From assembly GCA_019694165.1 (NCBI GenBank), contig JAIBCL010000034.1, positions 1-64,000 of the forward strand: a DNA stretch of 64,000 bases, given 5' to 3'. Positions 16,107-25,605 of the stretch are shown piece by piece. The first letter of the stretch is position 1. The number at the start of each line of letters is the position of its first letter. The notes under the pieces are model-generated. The model searched no databases, was not told the origin of the DNA, and saw only the letters and a program-made list of their open reading frames with translations. The DNA is from Verrucomicrobiaceae bacterium (GTDB lineage: Bacteria; Verrucomicrobiota; Verrucomicrobiia; Verrucomicrobiales; Verrucomicrobiaceae). Position numbers and translations under genes: made by a program.

Positions 16107-17480
16107 TCAATGCGTGGCACTCAGGCTGACGGACTCGATGTGCGTATCCGGTGCCCCACGCGTGCGGATGATAACTTGCCCCCACGCAGCATCCGCAGAG
16201 CCGGTGACAGTGAGTTCGGTTTTGCCCGGCGTAAGCATTGCGGAGTCTGTTGGAGGCGAATCGTAGGCGGGCTTGGCCTTGGTGAGCACGAAGACTTCGG
16301 GAGCTTCGGCAGCAGGTGCGCTCGACTTCCATCGCACGGTGAGGCGATTGGTGATGCCGGGTTGCAGCGGGATCTTTTCGCCTTCCCACTCGCGCACGGG
16401 CTTGGGGCCGCCGAGTCGTCCTGAGGGCATGCGCGAGTTCCAATGATCAAAGCCTTCCGCTGAGACCCAGCGCAGCTTGAAGTCGGGATTGCGCAGGAGA
16501 TTGCCGTCGGTCTTAGCGCTGAGATCCACGGCGTCCAGCGCGATCGAGGAACCGGCACTGAGCTTCACGGGCGGCAAGTCCTTCACCACGCCGGGCGCGG
16601 AGATTACGGGGTGATACTCACCGGCGGGCAGCGGTGCGAAGGAGAACGTGCCGTCCTCGCTTGCAAGCGTGGAGTAAAGCGTGTCGCGCAGGACGATCTT
16701 TACGAGCAGGCGGGAGAGCTGTGGGTGATCGAGCTTCGGCGCAATGACCTTGCCTTTGAGAGTCGAGTCGCCGTTTCCTTTGGCGGTGAGCACACCGAGC
16801 GTGTGCAGCAGATCAGCGGTGACGCGGGCCGTCTCGAGCGCGCTCTCCAGCACCATTGGCTCGACTGGTTCGCGGCGATCCGCTTCCACGTCGGCTCGAC
16901 AACGCTCAGCGCGCTGCTTGGAGAAATCGATGAGTCCCTCCATGCGGCGAATGAAGCCCGCCTCTGCACTCGCATCATCGGAGCCGAGGAGCTGAGGTTT
17001 GTAGCCGGGGATGTGGATGAGCTTGGCGTTGAGCCAGTTCTCCATCTTGGAATGCACGGGACCTGAAATGCTGGCCGCGTGTGGTGGCGATCCGGTGTCG
17101 GTGGTGAAGTGCAGAAGCGAGCCGACCCAACGCGCGGCATTGTGCGGCGACTCGGTGCGCAGCGCTTGCAAGGCACGACGAAAGTAGGGCGAGTAAGTCT
17201 GCTGCACAGCCGGGCAGAGGTGATCGTAGTGCTTTGTCGCGGCCGGGAACAGTAGCACGTCATCGGCATAGAAGACCTCGTCACCCTTGCTGAGCAACTG
17301 CTGGCGGTTGTCCGCCATCCACACGTATTGCACGAGCCGCTTCGTGTCTGCGCCAAGATGCTTTGCCAGCAGATCATCCGGTCCCATCGCATCGAGCGCC
17401 GCTTGCGCGATTTCAGAATGCGGTCCCCAGGCGAAAGCGGTTGAAGCGAAGAGCAGAGACAAGAAAGCGAAGCGAAGCAT
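16107..17480 (-). CDS. secreted zinc-dependent phospholipase C / P1-nuclease-like protein
   Basis: A 457-residue exported protein. The signal peptide ends STAFA and the mature chain would begin WGPHSEIAQAAL. In the phospholipase C/P1 nuclease family the N-terminal Trp and a following His are zinc ligands, so the cleavage site itself supports the assignment. A second cluster, SLLHFTTDTGSPPHA (about 122-135), matches the family's H-x3-D-x4-P-x-H motif. The fold covers about residues 18-235; the rest is beta-rich and includes an Ig- or carboxypeptidase-regulatory-like segment (TLYSTLASEDGTFSFAPLPAGEY, seen in part) and a final beta-sandwich. It lies in an operon with the alpha/beta hydrolase. 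Confidence 0.75.
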   Translation of the reverse strand: MLRFAFLSLLFASTAFAWGPHSEIAQAALDAMGPDDLLAKHLGADTKRLVQYVWMADNRQQLLSKGDEVFYADDVLLFPAATKHYDHLCPAVQQTYSPYFRRALQALRTESPHNAARWVGSLLHFTTDTGSPPHAASISGPVHSKMENWLNAKLIHIPGYKPQLLGSDDASAEAGFIRRMEGLIDFSKQRAERCRADVEADRREPVEPMVLESALETARVTADLLHTLGVLTAKGNGDSTLKGKVIAPKLDHPQLSRLLVKIVLRDTLYSTLASEDGTFSFAPLPAGEYHPVISAPGVVKDLPPVKLSAGSSIALDAVDLSAKTDGNLLRNPDFKLRWVSAEGFDHWNSRMPSGRLGGPKPVREWEGEKIPLQPGITNRLTVRWKSSAPAAEAPEVFVLTKAKPAYDSPPTDSAMLTPGKTELTVTGSADAAWGQVIIRTRGAPDTHIESVSLSATH

Positions 17481-17606
17481 GAGGCGAGGATGAAGGCGTG
17501 AGTGGAATACGACGGATCTCGCGATGATCGAGCGCCAAACAGAACCACTTTGATAACCACGCCCCAGGTGTGGCGTTGATGCGGCCGACGTTCCCGCTTT
17601 GATCTC

Positions 17607-18296
17607 ATGAAACTATTCCTCGCCTGCCTCGCCGTCACTCTGGTCGTGTCATTGTCCACATCGGGTGAAGAGATTTCAGCAGGGCCGCTGTATCATGAGG
17701 CGGTGAAGGAGTTCACCAGCATGAAGAGCACGCTCTACCAGCACAAGACGGAGGTGGATCGCAGGGCGGGCAGCTACAAGTATGACTGCGTGCGCTTCGT
17801 GTCCTATGCGATGCAGCAGGTGGCACCGCAGGCATGGGAGACGATCCTTCGCGCACGAAACATCGCGAAGGGCCACATCCCGAGCCCGCCGAGCTATCAG
17901 CAGTTCTTTGCCACGCTGAAGGAGAAGCCGCAGAGAGGATGGGAGGCCGTGTCGCGCGCAGCGGATCTGCGCCCGGGCGATGTCGTGTCGTGGGACTACA
18001 AGACGGAGCGCGCGAACGGACACGCGGTCATCATCGCGGATAAACCCAAGCAGGCGGCGGATGGCAGTTGGTCGGTGAAAGTCTATGACGCCACCTCTAC
18101 GCCGCATGCCGAGGACTCACGACCTGATGATCCACGCGCCCAGGTCTTCGAAACCACCGGACGGAAGAGTGGTCTCGGCCATGGTGTGATGGCCTTTAGC
18201 GTTGATCCCACCACTGGCGCTCTCACCGGCTACCGGTGGACTCCCAAAGGCAAGATCGTCCCCTGCCCCATCAGTGCCGGACGTCCGCTCAAGTAG
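17607..18296 (+). CDS. secreted NlpC/P60 or CHAP-like cysteine hydrolase
   Basis: A 229-residue protein with a signal peptide (about residues 1-20). The putative catalytic Cys is C61 in YKYDCVRFVSYAM, preceding a helix as in NlpC/P60 and CHAP domains. LRPGDVVSWDY then GHAVIIA supply the beta strand and His (H139), with D161 as possible third residue. Such enzymes cut cell-wall peptides or amides. Overall similarity to named families is weak, so the assignment is tentative. It stands alone on the plus strand, divergent from the phospholipase-like operon, with only 5 bases to the convergent CocE gene. Confidence 0.65.
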   Translation: MKLFLACLAVTLVVSLSTSGEEISAGPLYHEAVKEFTSMKSTLYQHKTEVDRRAGSYKYDCVRFVSYAMQQVAPQAWETILRARNIAKGHIPSPPSYQQFFATLKEKPQRGWEAVSRAADLRPGDVVSWDYKTERANGHAVIIADKPKQAADGSWSVKVYDATSTPHAEDSRPDDPRAQVFETTGRKSGLGHGVMAFSVDPTTGALTGYRWTPKGKIVPCPISAGRPLK

Positions 18297-18301
18297 TGTC
18301 G

Positions 18302-20101
18302 CTATTTTTTCGGAATCACCGGCAGCACCACATGAGAGGGATGCTTCGCGTCGTGGTAGATCGTCTGCTTCGCGATCACACTCGTCGTTTCGAGGCCGAT
18401 GTTGTCCGCGCCGGTGTTGAGATTGCGCAGGTAATACGGAAACCAACTGCTGCTGATCTCGACGCGGATGCGGTGGCCTTTGGCGAAGACGTTCGCGGTC
18501 GCACGCCAGAAATCGATCGTGTATTCGAGCGCCTCGTTTGGCTCGATGGTGCTGAGCTTCGCGGGATTGAACCCGCCGTTGTGCTCGGGATCGCGATGAC
18601 GCGCGCGCATCACGCCCTCACAGAGCATCGCGGAGAAGCCATCGGGCTGCACGTCGATGAGGCGCGCCATCCAGTCCGTGTCGCGCGCGGACGTGGCGGC
18701 GTAGAGCTTCGCGGTGATGGGGCCGATGACTTCCACCTCCTCCGCGAGCGGTGGCGTGGTGTAAACGAGCACGTCTTCGCCGCTCGATGACTTGCGAGTG
18801 TCCGCCGCGCCGTCTTCGAGATGACCACCGGTGAAGCACGAGCGCGTCGGCTTCGCGGGATCGTAGGTGTAGGTGTCGGACTCGGCGCTTTGATCAGCGC
18901 TCGTGCTCAGCGTGCCATCACCGCCGATGCCGTTCGCGCGACCGTTGCTGTGGAGATAAAACTTCGTCCACTGCGTCTCCGGCAGCGGCCAGTCCGGGGC
19001 GGTGCGCCAGCGATTGCGCCCCATCACGAACAGATGCACCGGCGCGTCGTTCTCCACGCCGTTGTCGATGCCTTTGAGCCAGTGATCGAACCACCGGCAG
19101 ACGTAGCCATCCCAGTCGATCACGCCTTCCTCGCCGTAATCGAAGGCACCGAGCTTGCGGCTGGAGTTGATGATGTGCTGCCACGGTCCGATCACCATCC
19201 GTGGACGACGCGCCTCCTTCGTCACGCCGTGCTGCTTCATCGCGAGGTAGTTCATCGGCGCGCCGGGAAAGTCGGCATCGAACCACCCCGTGGCCGCGAG
19301 CGATGGCACGCTGATTTTACCATACGACTCCGGCGTCTGGTAGGCAATGTCCTGCCAATACTTGTCCGACGAGGTGTTGCCGCGAATCCACTTCTCATAC
19401 CACGACGAGTCGAGCGCACCGCGCACCTCTTGCAGTTTCACATACGGCAACTGCATGTAGTCCGCGAGCCGTCGCTCTTCCAACGCGAAGCCGCCATACG
19501 GACCCGGCCCCATGTTTTGCCCCACGCGGCCACCGTTCGCACCAGCCCAATCCACCATCCATGACACGAGCACGCCGTTCTGGTAGGGCGTGTTGAACAT
19601 CGCATCCGGCGGCGCGACTTCCGGCACGATGCACTTCAGCGATGGAGGTGCCTGCGATGCCGTCCACCACTGCGCCCAGCCCATGTAGGACAAGCCCATC
19701 ATGCCCACGCGTCCGTCGCACCACGGCCGATGCGCGAGCCACTCGACGAGATCGTAGCCGTCTGTTTTGTGCTTCGGATCAAACGGATCCCACGTCCCCT
19801 CCGAATCAAACCGCCCGCGCGAATCCGCCACCGCGACGACATAACCACGCTCCGCAAACCACGTCCCGCGCTTCGCGAAGCCAGGGTTGTTGCTGTAAGG
19901 CGTGATGATCAGTATCGCGGGGAACTTCCCCTCCGCCTTCGGCTGAAACGCATCGACCGAAAGCTTCACGCCATCACGCATCGCGGCTTTGTGGCCGCGC
20001 GTCGCACGCACCTCGAACTTCGCCTCGGAGTAGTGACCGGGATCGGGGGGCGCGGCGAAAATGTCTGCGACGAGGAAAAGGAAAAAGGCGAGCAGCTTCA
20101 T
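18302..20101 (-). CDS. secreted CocE/NonD-family hydrolase
   Basis: A 599-residue exported hydrolase of the CocE/NonD/X-Pro dipeptidyl peptidase group. A signal peptide is followed by the alpha/beta core with nucleophile motif GLSYMGW (S138), the RGRFDSEGTWDPFDP segment, and a C-terminal jelly-roll domain (VEVIGPITAKLYAATSARDTDW, HRIRVEISSSWFPYYLRN). Members hydrolyse esters or amides such as cocaine, glutaryl-7-ACA or X-Pro peptides; the natural substrate here is unknown. It is the last gene of an eight-gene cluster and overlaps the beta-helix gene upstream by 4 bases. A paralogue lies two genes upstream. Confidence 0.9.
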   Translation of the reverse strand: MKLLAFFLFLVADIFAAPPDPGHYSEAKFEVRATRGHKAAMRDGVKLSVDAFQPKAEGKFPAILIITPYSNNPGFAKRGTWFAERGYVVAVADSRGRFDSEGTWDPFDPKHKTDGYDLVEWLAHRPWCDGRVGMMGLSYMGWAQWWTASQAPPSLKCIVPEVAPPDAMFNTPYQNGVLVSWMVDWAGANGGRVGQNMGPGPYGGFALEERRLADYMQLPYVKLQEVRGALDSSWYEKWIRGNTSSDKYWQDIAYQTPESYGKISVPSLAATGWFDADFPGAPMNYLAMKQHGVTKEARRPRMVIGPWQHIINSSRKLGAFDYGEEGVIDWDGYVCRWFDHWLKGIDNGVENDAPVHLFVMGRNRWRTAPDWPLPETQWTKFYLHSNGRANGIGGDGTLSTSADQSAESDTYTYDPAKPTRSCFTGGHLEDGAADTRKSSSGEDVLVYTTPPLAEEVEVIGPITAKLYAATSARDTDWMARLIDVQPDGFSAMLCEGVMRARHRDPEHNGGFNPAKLSTIEPNEALEYTIDFWRATANVFAKGHRIRVEISSSWFPYYLRNLNTGADNIGLETTSVIAKQTIYHDAKHPSHVVLPVIPKK

Positions 20102-21330
20102 GGCTTGCCAGAAGATCGTTTGTCAGAGGCAGGAGCTTTCGCTGGAGATTCCCGCCAGCCCTCGATCTTGTTGTCCTTCATCTCTGCCACACCGCCTTCA
20201 TGCACCCACACGGCCCTGCCTTTCTTGGGAGGGCTGATGAGTTGGTTGTTCCGCACAACCACACTGCCTTTAATCAAGATGGCCGCCACGCCACCACCGC
20301 GAATCGTGTTGTCGGTGATAGTGGCCTTGCAGCCTTCCAAAACAGCGATCATCGGCGGCGCGCCGCCTTCGCGGGACATTTCATTGCCATCGATCAATGC
20401 CTCGGAGCCGCCCGTGACTCCGATGGCGACGAGCTTGTTGTTGATGAGCTTGTTCTTCCGCAGTGTGGGACGCGCGCCTTCCTCGACGCCGATGCCTGCC
20501 AGGGCATTGTCGCGACACTCGTTGCTCTCAACGACAGGCCGCGTCTCCACGCCGGTGCGGATGCCGATGCCAGCGCGGCGGTTGTTGAAGCAACGGTTGC
20601 CGGTGACCTTCGGCGAGGAGCCTTCACTGATGCCGATCCCGGCGCGGATGTTGTCGTGGCAGAAGTTTTCTTTGATCGTGGGACTCGATCCATCGCAGCC
20701 GATGCCCGCGTAGAAGTTCTCGAAGCACTCATTCTTCTCGATAAGGGCCGTGCTGCCTTTCATCGAGCCGATGCCGCCGCCCATGTTACGAAAGCAGACG
20801 TTGTTGGCGATACGCGGCGAGCCCGCCGTGATGGCGATGCCGGTGTAGCCGATGTGGTGCACGATGTTGTTCGTTACGGTGCAGTTCGCGGCGACCGCGA
20901 TGCCCGGTTTGCCCTCGGCACCGATGTGTTCATGCGGCTGTTCATTGCCCTGCGTGTCGAAATGATGCTGCCAGAGCTTCTCGTCGTAAGTGCCGACGCC
21001 CGTGACGGTGAAACCGTCCAGCACGGCCTTGTCGGCCATTTCGACGCCCCCTTCGAGAATCGCCGCCTCGGCGCGTTTGAGGCCGACTTTGCCTTTCTCA
21101 TCGTCACCGACGCTTTTGACGATCACACCGGCTTGGAGCGTCAGTGGACCGCGATAGGTGCCTGGCTGCACGAGCACTGTGTCGCCTGTTTGAGCCGCGT
21201 TGATGGCGCTTTGGATGGTTTTGAAATCATCCGGCACTTTCAGCATTGCTGCTTGTGCAGAAATGCCGACGACCACATGCATCACGGCAGGGACCATTTT
21301 GAGCCAATGATGTCGGACTTGGGCAATCAT
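20098..21330 (-). CDS. secreted right-handed beta-helix (NosD/DUF1565-like) protein
   Basis: This 410-residue protein carries an N-terminal export signal and the typical opener DDFKTIQSAINAAQTGDTVLVQPGTYRG. It is followed by a long series of beta-helix coils with regular GIG or IGI turns (about one per 23 residues), such as NNRRAGIGIRTG and NALAGIGVEEGA. The fold matches parallel beta-helix carbohydrate-binding or polysaccharide-lyase-like proteins, but no catalytic residues stand out. It lies between two CocE hydrolase genes, overlapping each by 4 bases, so it is part of a tightly coupled operon and may bind the same polymer. Confidence 0.8.
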   Translation of the reverse strand: MIAQVRHHWLKMVPAVMHVVVGISAQAAMLKVPDDFKTIQSAINAAQTGDTVLVQPGTYRGPLTLQAGVIVKSVGDDEKGKVGLKRAEAAILEGGVEMADKAVLDGFTVTGVGTYDEKLWQHHFDTQGNEQPHEHIGAEGKPGIAVAANCTVTNNIVHHIGYTGIAITAGSPRIANNVCFRNMGGGIGSMKGSTALIEKNECFENFYAGIGCDGSSPTIKENFCHDNIRAGIGISEGSSPKVTGNRCFNNRRAGIGIRTGVETRPVVESNECRDNALAGIGVEEGARPTLRKNKLINNKLVAIGVTGGSEALIDGNEMSREGGAPPMIAVLEGCKATITDNTIRGGGVAAILIKGSVVVRNNQLISPPKKGRAVWVHEGGVAEMKDNKIEGWRESPAKAPASDKRSSGKP

Positions 21331-23069
21331 GGCTTGGGCGCGATGACGGGCAGCACCAGGCAGGAAGGATGGCGTTCTCCGTGATGGATCGTCTGGGTGG
21401 CGACCTCAAGCGTGGCATCCGCGTTCTGATCGGCTGCGGTGTTGTGATTGCGGTCGTAGTTTGGGAAATCACTGCTGGTGATGTCGAGCCGGATGCGGTG
21501 GCCGGGTTGGAACTCGTTCGAGGTGGGTCGGAGCTTGATGCGATACTCCACAAGCTCGCCAGATGTGACGAGCCGAGGCTTGTCGAGTCCGTCGCGATAC
21601 CGCGCGCGCACCATGCCGGAAGCGATGTCGCGATTCGTTCCATCAGGTGCCACGTCAATGAGCCGCGCGAAGAAGTCCGTGTCTGGCGCGGAGGATACAG
21701 CGTGCAGAATGACTTCGGGATAGCCAGTGACTTCCAGCGCGGTCGTGAGCGCCTCGCTTTGATAAACGAGAATGTCCTGCCGCTTGGCGAGCGGTGCCTG
21801 GTCCGCAGGCAGCGTGAACATCTGCGCGCTCCAGAGAGTCGGCACCGGGTCGCGTGGGTCGTAGCGATAGGTGTCGCTGGCTGCGGCTAGCGGTTTGTCC
21901 ACGAGCGTGCCGTCCCCGTCGGGCTTGTTCGCGTGCCCGCCGCTGTGGAGGTAGAGCGTGTGTGCCTTTGCGCGAGCGGGCGGCCACTCTTGCTCGTCGC
22001 GCCAGCGGTTCGCTCCCATCACAAAGATGCGGACCGGCGCGGTCGGGTTCGCTCCCTCGGCCTGGCCTTTCATCCAGTGGTCAAACCAGCGGATTTGAGT
22101 CTGCACGACATTGAGCGCGGCATCAGCACCGAAGTCCACCGTGCCCACCTTCCTGTTGCCATGCCCGGTGTGGCTCCACGGGCCGATGATGAGGCGTTGG
22201 CCGTTGCGCGCGACCTCCGTCCGCCCTGTGCTCCGCATCGTGCGGTGAATCTCGATGCCGTCATTGCAGTGATCAAACCAGCCGACGACATCCAGATTCG
22301 GAACGCTCACCTCGGGGCAGGCGGCGATGAAGCGCCACGGATCGCGGTGCGGCGCGCGCAACCATGCCTTCACCGCATCGTCCTCGTCTTCGAAGACCTG
22401 CTTTGGCAAATCGAGCCACGGGAGAAAATGCAGAAGCCGCTCGCCTTCGCCGTCTTTCCACAACTTCGCCGCTTCGTTCTTCGCCTTCACACCCTCGGCA
22501 CCCGAACGCAGCCGCATGTCCGGCGACATGCCGGTGTAAAACCAGTTCAGCCTGCGCCCTGGGCGGATCGTCCCTGGACCTTCGAGCGCCGAGAGACTCG
22601 ACGGAATCGAATGCGCTGACATCGCGACAAGCGACGGTGGCCGCAAAGCCGCGAGCCGCCATTGCAGAAACGCATCGTAGGAGATGCCGAAGGTGCCGAC
22701 TTTTCCATTCGAGCCCGGCAGCTTTGCCGCCCACTCGACGGTGTCGAAACCATCCTCTGCATCATGCGTATCTTCGCGGTAAAACGACTCCCATTTGCCG
22801 CCCGACTTGTAGCGCCCGCGCGCATCCTGGGTGACGACGATGTAACCGGCCTTCACGAACGCATCGAACTTCTTGCCTTGCTTCCCGTAGGGCGTCCTCA
22901 TCACCAGCACGGGAAACGATCCGCCTTCGCCCGGGCGAAAAACATCCGCGCGCAGCACCACGCCATCGCGCATCCGCACAGCCACATCACGCTCGGCTTT
23001 GATGTCGGCGGCACTCAATGCCGCGCCGAGACAGAACCAGACCGGAAGAATCATGTTCGACAGACGCAT
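21327..23069 (-). CDS. secreted CocE/NonD-family hydrolase, paralogue
   Basis: A 580-residue exported relative of the gene at 18302-20101. The signal peptide ends LSAA. The core has FPVLVMRTPYGK and the nucleophile elbow GISYDAFLQW (S130). The C-terminal jelly-roll is marked by LEVTGYPEVILHAVSSAPDTD and HRIRLDITSSDFPNYDRN. Both paralogues keep the RGRY/RGRF-S-x-G-x-W segment after the second strand. It overlaps the beta-helix gene by 4 bases and follows a sulfatase gene by 8 bases. Confidence 0.9.
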   Translation of the reverse strand: MRLSNMILPVWFCLGAALSAADIKAERDVAVRMRDGVVLRADVFRPGEGGSFPVLVMRTPYGKQGKKFDAFVKAGYIVVTQDARGRYKSGGKWESFYREDTHDAEDGFDTVEWAAKLPGSNGKVGTFGISYDAFLQWRLAALRPPSLVAMSAHSIPSSLSALEGPGTIRPGRRLNWFYTGMSPDMRLRSGAEGVKAKNEAAKLWKDGEGERLLHFLPWLDLPKQVFEDEDDAVKAWLRAPHRDPWRFIAACPEVSVPNLDVVGWFDHCNDGIEIHRTMRSTGRTEVARNGQRLIIGPWSHTGHGNRKVGTVDFGADAALNVVQTQIRWFDHWMKGQAEGANPTAPVRIFVMGANRWRDEQEWPPARAKAHTLYLHSGGHANKPDGDGTLVDKPLAAASDTYRYDPRDPVPTLWSAQMFTLPADQAPLAKRQDILVYQSEALTTALEVTGYPEVILHAVSSAPDTDFFARLIDVAPDGTNRDIASGMVRARYRDGLDKPRLVTSGELVEYRIKLRPTSNEFQPGHRIRLDITSSDFPNYDRNHNTAADQNADATLEVATQTIHHGERHPSCLVLPVIAPKP

Positions 23070-23077
23070 GGCGGGAA

Positions 23078-24475
23078 TCAGTTGGAGTGCTTCAGCAGTT
23101 GCTCGAGTTCGGCTTTCACCTTCGGCATAAGGTCGTGCGCTGCCGGAGCGGTGGTGAGGTTGTTCATTTCAAACGGATCACGGTCCAAATCGTAAAGCTC
23201 ATCCATGCCTTTCAGATCGGTATAGCGAATCCATTTCCAGCGGTCGGTGCGAACGGCCTGATAGCCCATGCTGACCACGCGAGGGAAGACCTTGTCGGAC
23301 CAATACTCGATCATGAACGAAGTGCGCCATGAGCGCACTGCAGCGGCGGCGCCACGCAACAGCGGCAGCAGAGAGCGGCCCTGCATCGTGGTGGGAATCG
23401 CGGCGCCCGCGGCATCGAGAAGCGTCGGCGCGATGTCGATGTTCAGCGCGAACTGCTCGATCTTCGAACCGGCCTTGATGTGCTCCGGCCAGCGCATGAA
23501 CAGCGGGATGCGAATGGATTCTTCATAAGCGAGCCGTCGCTCCACGCTCAGGCCGTGCTCGCCGTAGAAGTAGCCTTCGTCGCTGGTGAAGACGATGAGC
23601 GTGTTCTCGAGCTGCTTCTGTTCATCGAGCGTCCTGAGGATGTCGCCGACTCCCTCATCAACTGACGCAAGCATTCGCAGCCGGTTGCGGATCGTTTCAT
23701 CATCCGTGACGGTCGCCGGGCCGAGCGGATCCATGTTTGCGACCGCACGAAGCAAGGCGGGCTTGTCCTTGGGCGGCCGTCCGTAGTTCTGGCGATGCGG
23801 AATCGCGGCGTTAGCATAGAGCGCTTGGTGCCGGTCGGCAGGGATAAACTTCCCCGCACTCGGATCGGAGAGGCTGCCATCGGCGTTTTGCGTGAGGTCT
23901 GGATGGACCGCTTTGTGCGAGACATAGAGCAGGAATGGTTTCGTGCGCGGCTTCTTCAGAAAGTCAGTCGCGAAACCGTTGAGAATCTCGGTGAAGTAGT
24001 CGGTGATCTGTTTGCGCTCGCCGTTGATGTTGAACTCGGGGTCAATGTAACGCCCCTGACCCTGGACACTCACCCAGTGGTCGATCCCTGGCCGGGCGCG
24101 ATCATCAACGCCCATGTGCCATTTGCCCACGAAGGCCGTCTCGTAGCCGGCATCATGCAGCAGTCGCGGGAACGTGGCCAGTTCATGACTGCGCGGGCTG
24201 CGATCGGTGTTGTCAGTGATGCCGTGCGTGTGCGCGTATTGGCCGGTGAGGAAGCTGGCGCGGCTCGGCGAGCAGAGCGGCGTGGTGACGAACGCATTGC
24301 TGAACCGCACGCCCTCGCGCGCCAGTCGCATGATGTGCGGCGCCTTCACGAACGCGTAATCCACTTCATCCCATCGCAGGTCATCAACGAGGATGAACAC
24401 CACGTTGGGCTGCGCGGCTGCCGCATGCGACACGATGGCGATCGCGAGAGTCAGCAGCAGGAGGCGAGGTGTCAT
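23078..24475 (-). CDS. secreted sulfatase
   Basis: A 465-residue sulfatase with a signal peptide to about A21. PNVVFILVDDLRWD carries the first metal ligands, C68-S-P-S-R is the formylglycine site and TLIVFTSDEG gives the later acidic pair. It ends with ELYDLDRDPFEMNNL, the usual C-terminal subdomain motif. The ATG at 24475 is preferred over an upstream in-frame start at 24628 because it begins the signal peptide and does not run into the preceding gene. It sits 8 bases after the FGE-fold gene, suggesting the two act together. Confidence 0.9.
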   Translation of the reverse strand: MTPRLLLLTLAIAIVSHAAAAQPNVVFILVDDLRWDEVDYAFVKAPHIMRLAREGVRFSNAFVTTPLCSPSRASFLTGQYAHTHGITDNTDRSPRSHELATFPRLLHDAGYETAFVGKWHMGVDDRARPGIDHWVSVQGQGRYIDPEFNINGERKQITDYFTEILNGFATDFLKKPRTKPFLLYVSHKAVHPDLTQNADGSLSDPSAGKFIPADRHQALYANAAIPHRQNYGRPPKDKPALLRAVANMDPLGPATVTDDETIRNRLRMLASVDEGVGDILRTLDEQKQLENTLIVFTSDEGYFYGEHGLSVERRLAYEESIRIPLFMRWPEHIKAGSKIEQFALNIDIAPTLLDAAGAAIPTTMQGRSLLPLLRGAAAAVRSWRTSFMIEYWSDKVFPRVVSMGYQAVRTDRWKWIRYTDLKGMDELYDLDRDPFEMNNLTTAPAAHDLMPKVKAELEQLLKHSN

Positions 24476-24483
24476 GAGAGCAT

Positions 24484-25569
24484 CTATTTGGATGAAACGG
24501 CCTCCACATGACGACCAAGACAGACCCGGAAACCATCGCGCGAGTCCGAATAAGTCACGTTCTTGATGCCCAGCCGCACAGCGCAACGTGCGTTGCCGGG
24601 CACGTCGAAGTAGTTCCCGCCTTTGCACACCGGCCGCGTCACAGTGTGCTGTGCCGCGTTTTCATACCAGACCTCCTCATGCCCGCCTTTTGGATCGAAG
24701 TGATCGATGGCGAACTCCCACACGCCGCCGCACATGTCGGCGAGGCCGAAGCCGTTGCGGCCTTTCTCGCCGTAGTGATCCACCGGCGAGACGAAGGCGA
24801 AACCATCGCTCCACGGCACCTTGGCCAGCGGCCAGGCTTTCGTGCGGCCTGGCAGCACGTCCATGCTTGAAATGTTCAGCCTGCCTTGGCCTTCCTCTAT
24901 CTCGTTCCCCCACCAGAAGGCGAGGCTCTCCTTGCTGCCGCCGCGACAGCCGTATTCCCATTCCGCCTCCGTCGGCAGACGGTATTCCATGCCATCCGGC
25001 ACACGGCCCGCCTTGCGTTCGCGTTCCGTGAGCCACGCGCAAAAGGCCCGCATGTCATTGTAGCTCACGCACACGACGGGAAAATCATCGCGATTCGGAA
25101 ATCCCCAGTTCGGATCACGCCAGCTCTTGCCCTTCATCGACTTCCACGGATGCACGACGCTGGTGGTGAGATGGTAGCCGTCCCATTCGGGAAAAAAGAC
25201 CTGCGTCTCGCCGCCAGGTTGCTCCGCATCCGTCACGAAGCCCGTCTCTTCGACGAAGCGCTTGAACTGTCCCACGCTGACTTCGGTGCGTCCCATCCAG
25301 AAACCGGTCTTCACACGCGTCAGCCGCGCCTTTTCACCCTCAAACGACTCACGCGTCGTGCCCGGCTGCGCTCCGCCTTCGATGCCCGTCGCCCACGCCT
25401 TCTCCTCCGGCGAGCTGCCCATCATGAACTCACCCGGCGGGATAAAGACGACCTCCATCATCACACCGCCGCCGAGATCGAGCTTTCGGGCATCGCCTTG
25501 AACGGGCGTGTCTTTGGCAACAACGACGAACGGGCCACACAACAGCAGGCAGGTGATGAGATTCTTCAT
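24484..25569 (-). CDS. secreted FGE/SUMF1-fold protein without the catalytic cysteine pair
   Basis: A 361-residue exported protein. The formylglycine-generating-enzyme fold is clear: FIPPGEFMMGSSPEE, KTGFWMGRTEVSVGQF, PVVCVSYNDMRAFCAWLT, YRLPTEAEWEYGCRGG, GLADMCGGVWEF and DGFRVCLG. The end reads CKGGNYFDVPGNARCAVR, where authentic aerobic FGE has GGSY followed by a C-x4-C pair; that pair is missing. It therefore probably does not mature sulfatases even though a sulfatase gene follows it. More likely it is a glycan-binding or other enzyme variant. Confidence 0.85.
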   Translation of the reverse strand: MKNLITCLLLCGPFVVVAKDTPVQGDARKLDLGGGVMMEVVFIPPGEFMMGSSPEEKAWATGIEGGAQPGTTRESFEGEKARLTRVKTGFWMGRTEVSVGQFKRFVEETGFVTDAEQPGGETQVFFPEWDGYHLTTSVVHPWKSMKGKSWRDPNWGFPNRDDFPVVCVSYNDMRAFCAWLTERERKAGRVPDGMEYRLPTEAEWEYGCRGGSKESLAFWWGNEIEEGQGRLNISSMDVLPGRTKAWPLAKVPWSDGFAFVSPVDHYGEKGRNGFGLADMCGGVWEFAIDHFDPKGGHEEVWYENAAQHTVTRPVCKGGNYFDVPGNARCAVRLGIKNVTYSDSRDGFRVCLGRHVEAVSSK

Positions 25570-25605
25570 GCGACTCTCATACGCGCACGCAGCGGAGGCT
25601 CTCGC

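Noticed and set aside
20098-21330. Regular repeats in the beta-helix gene read as a CRISPR or DNA tandem repeat
   Set aside because: The periodicity is at protein level (about 23-residue coils) with diverged codons, typical of a beta-helix.
24484-25569. A genuine formylglycine-generating enzyme that matures the neighbouring sulfatase
   Set aside because: The fold is right but the catalytic cysteine pair after GGNY is missing, and the protein is exported, so maturation is unlikely.
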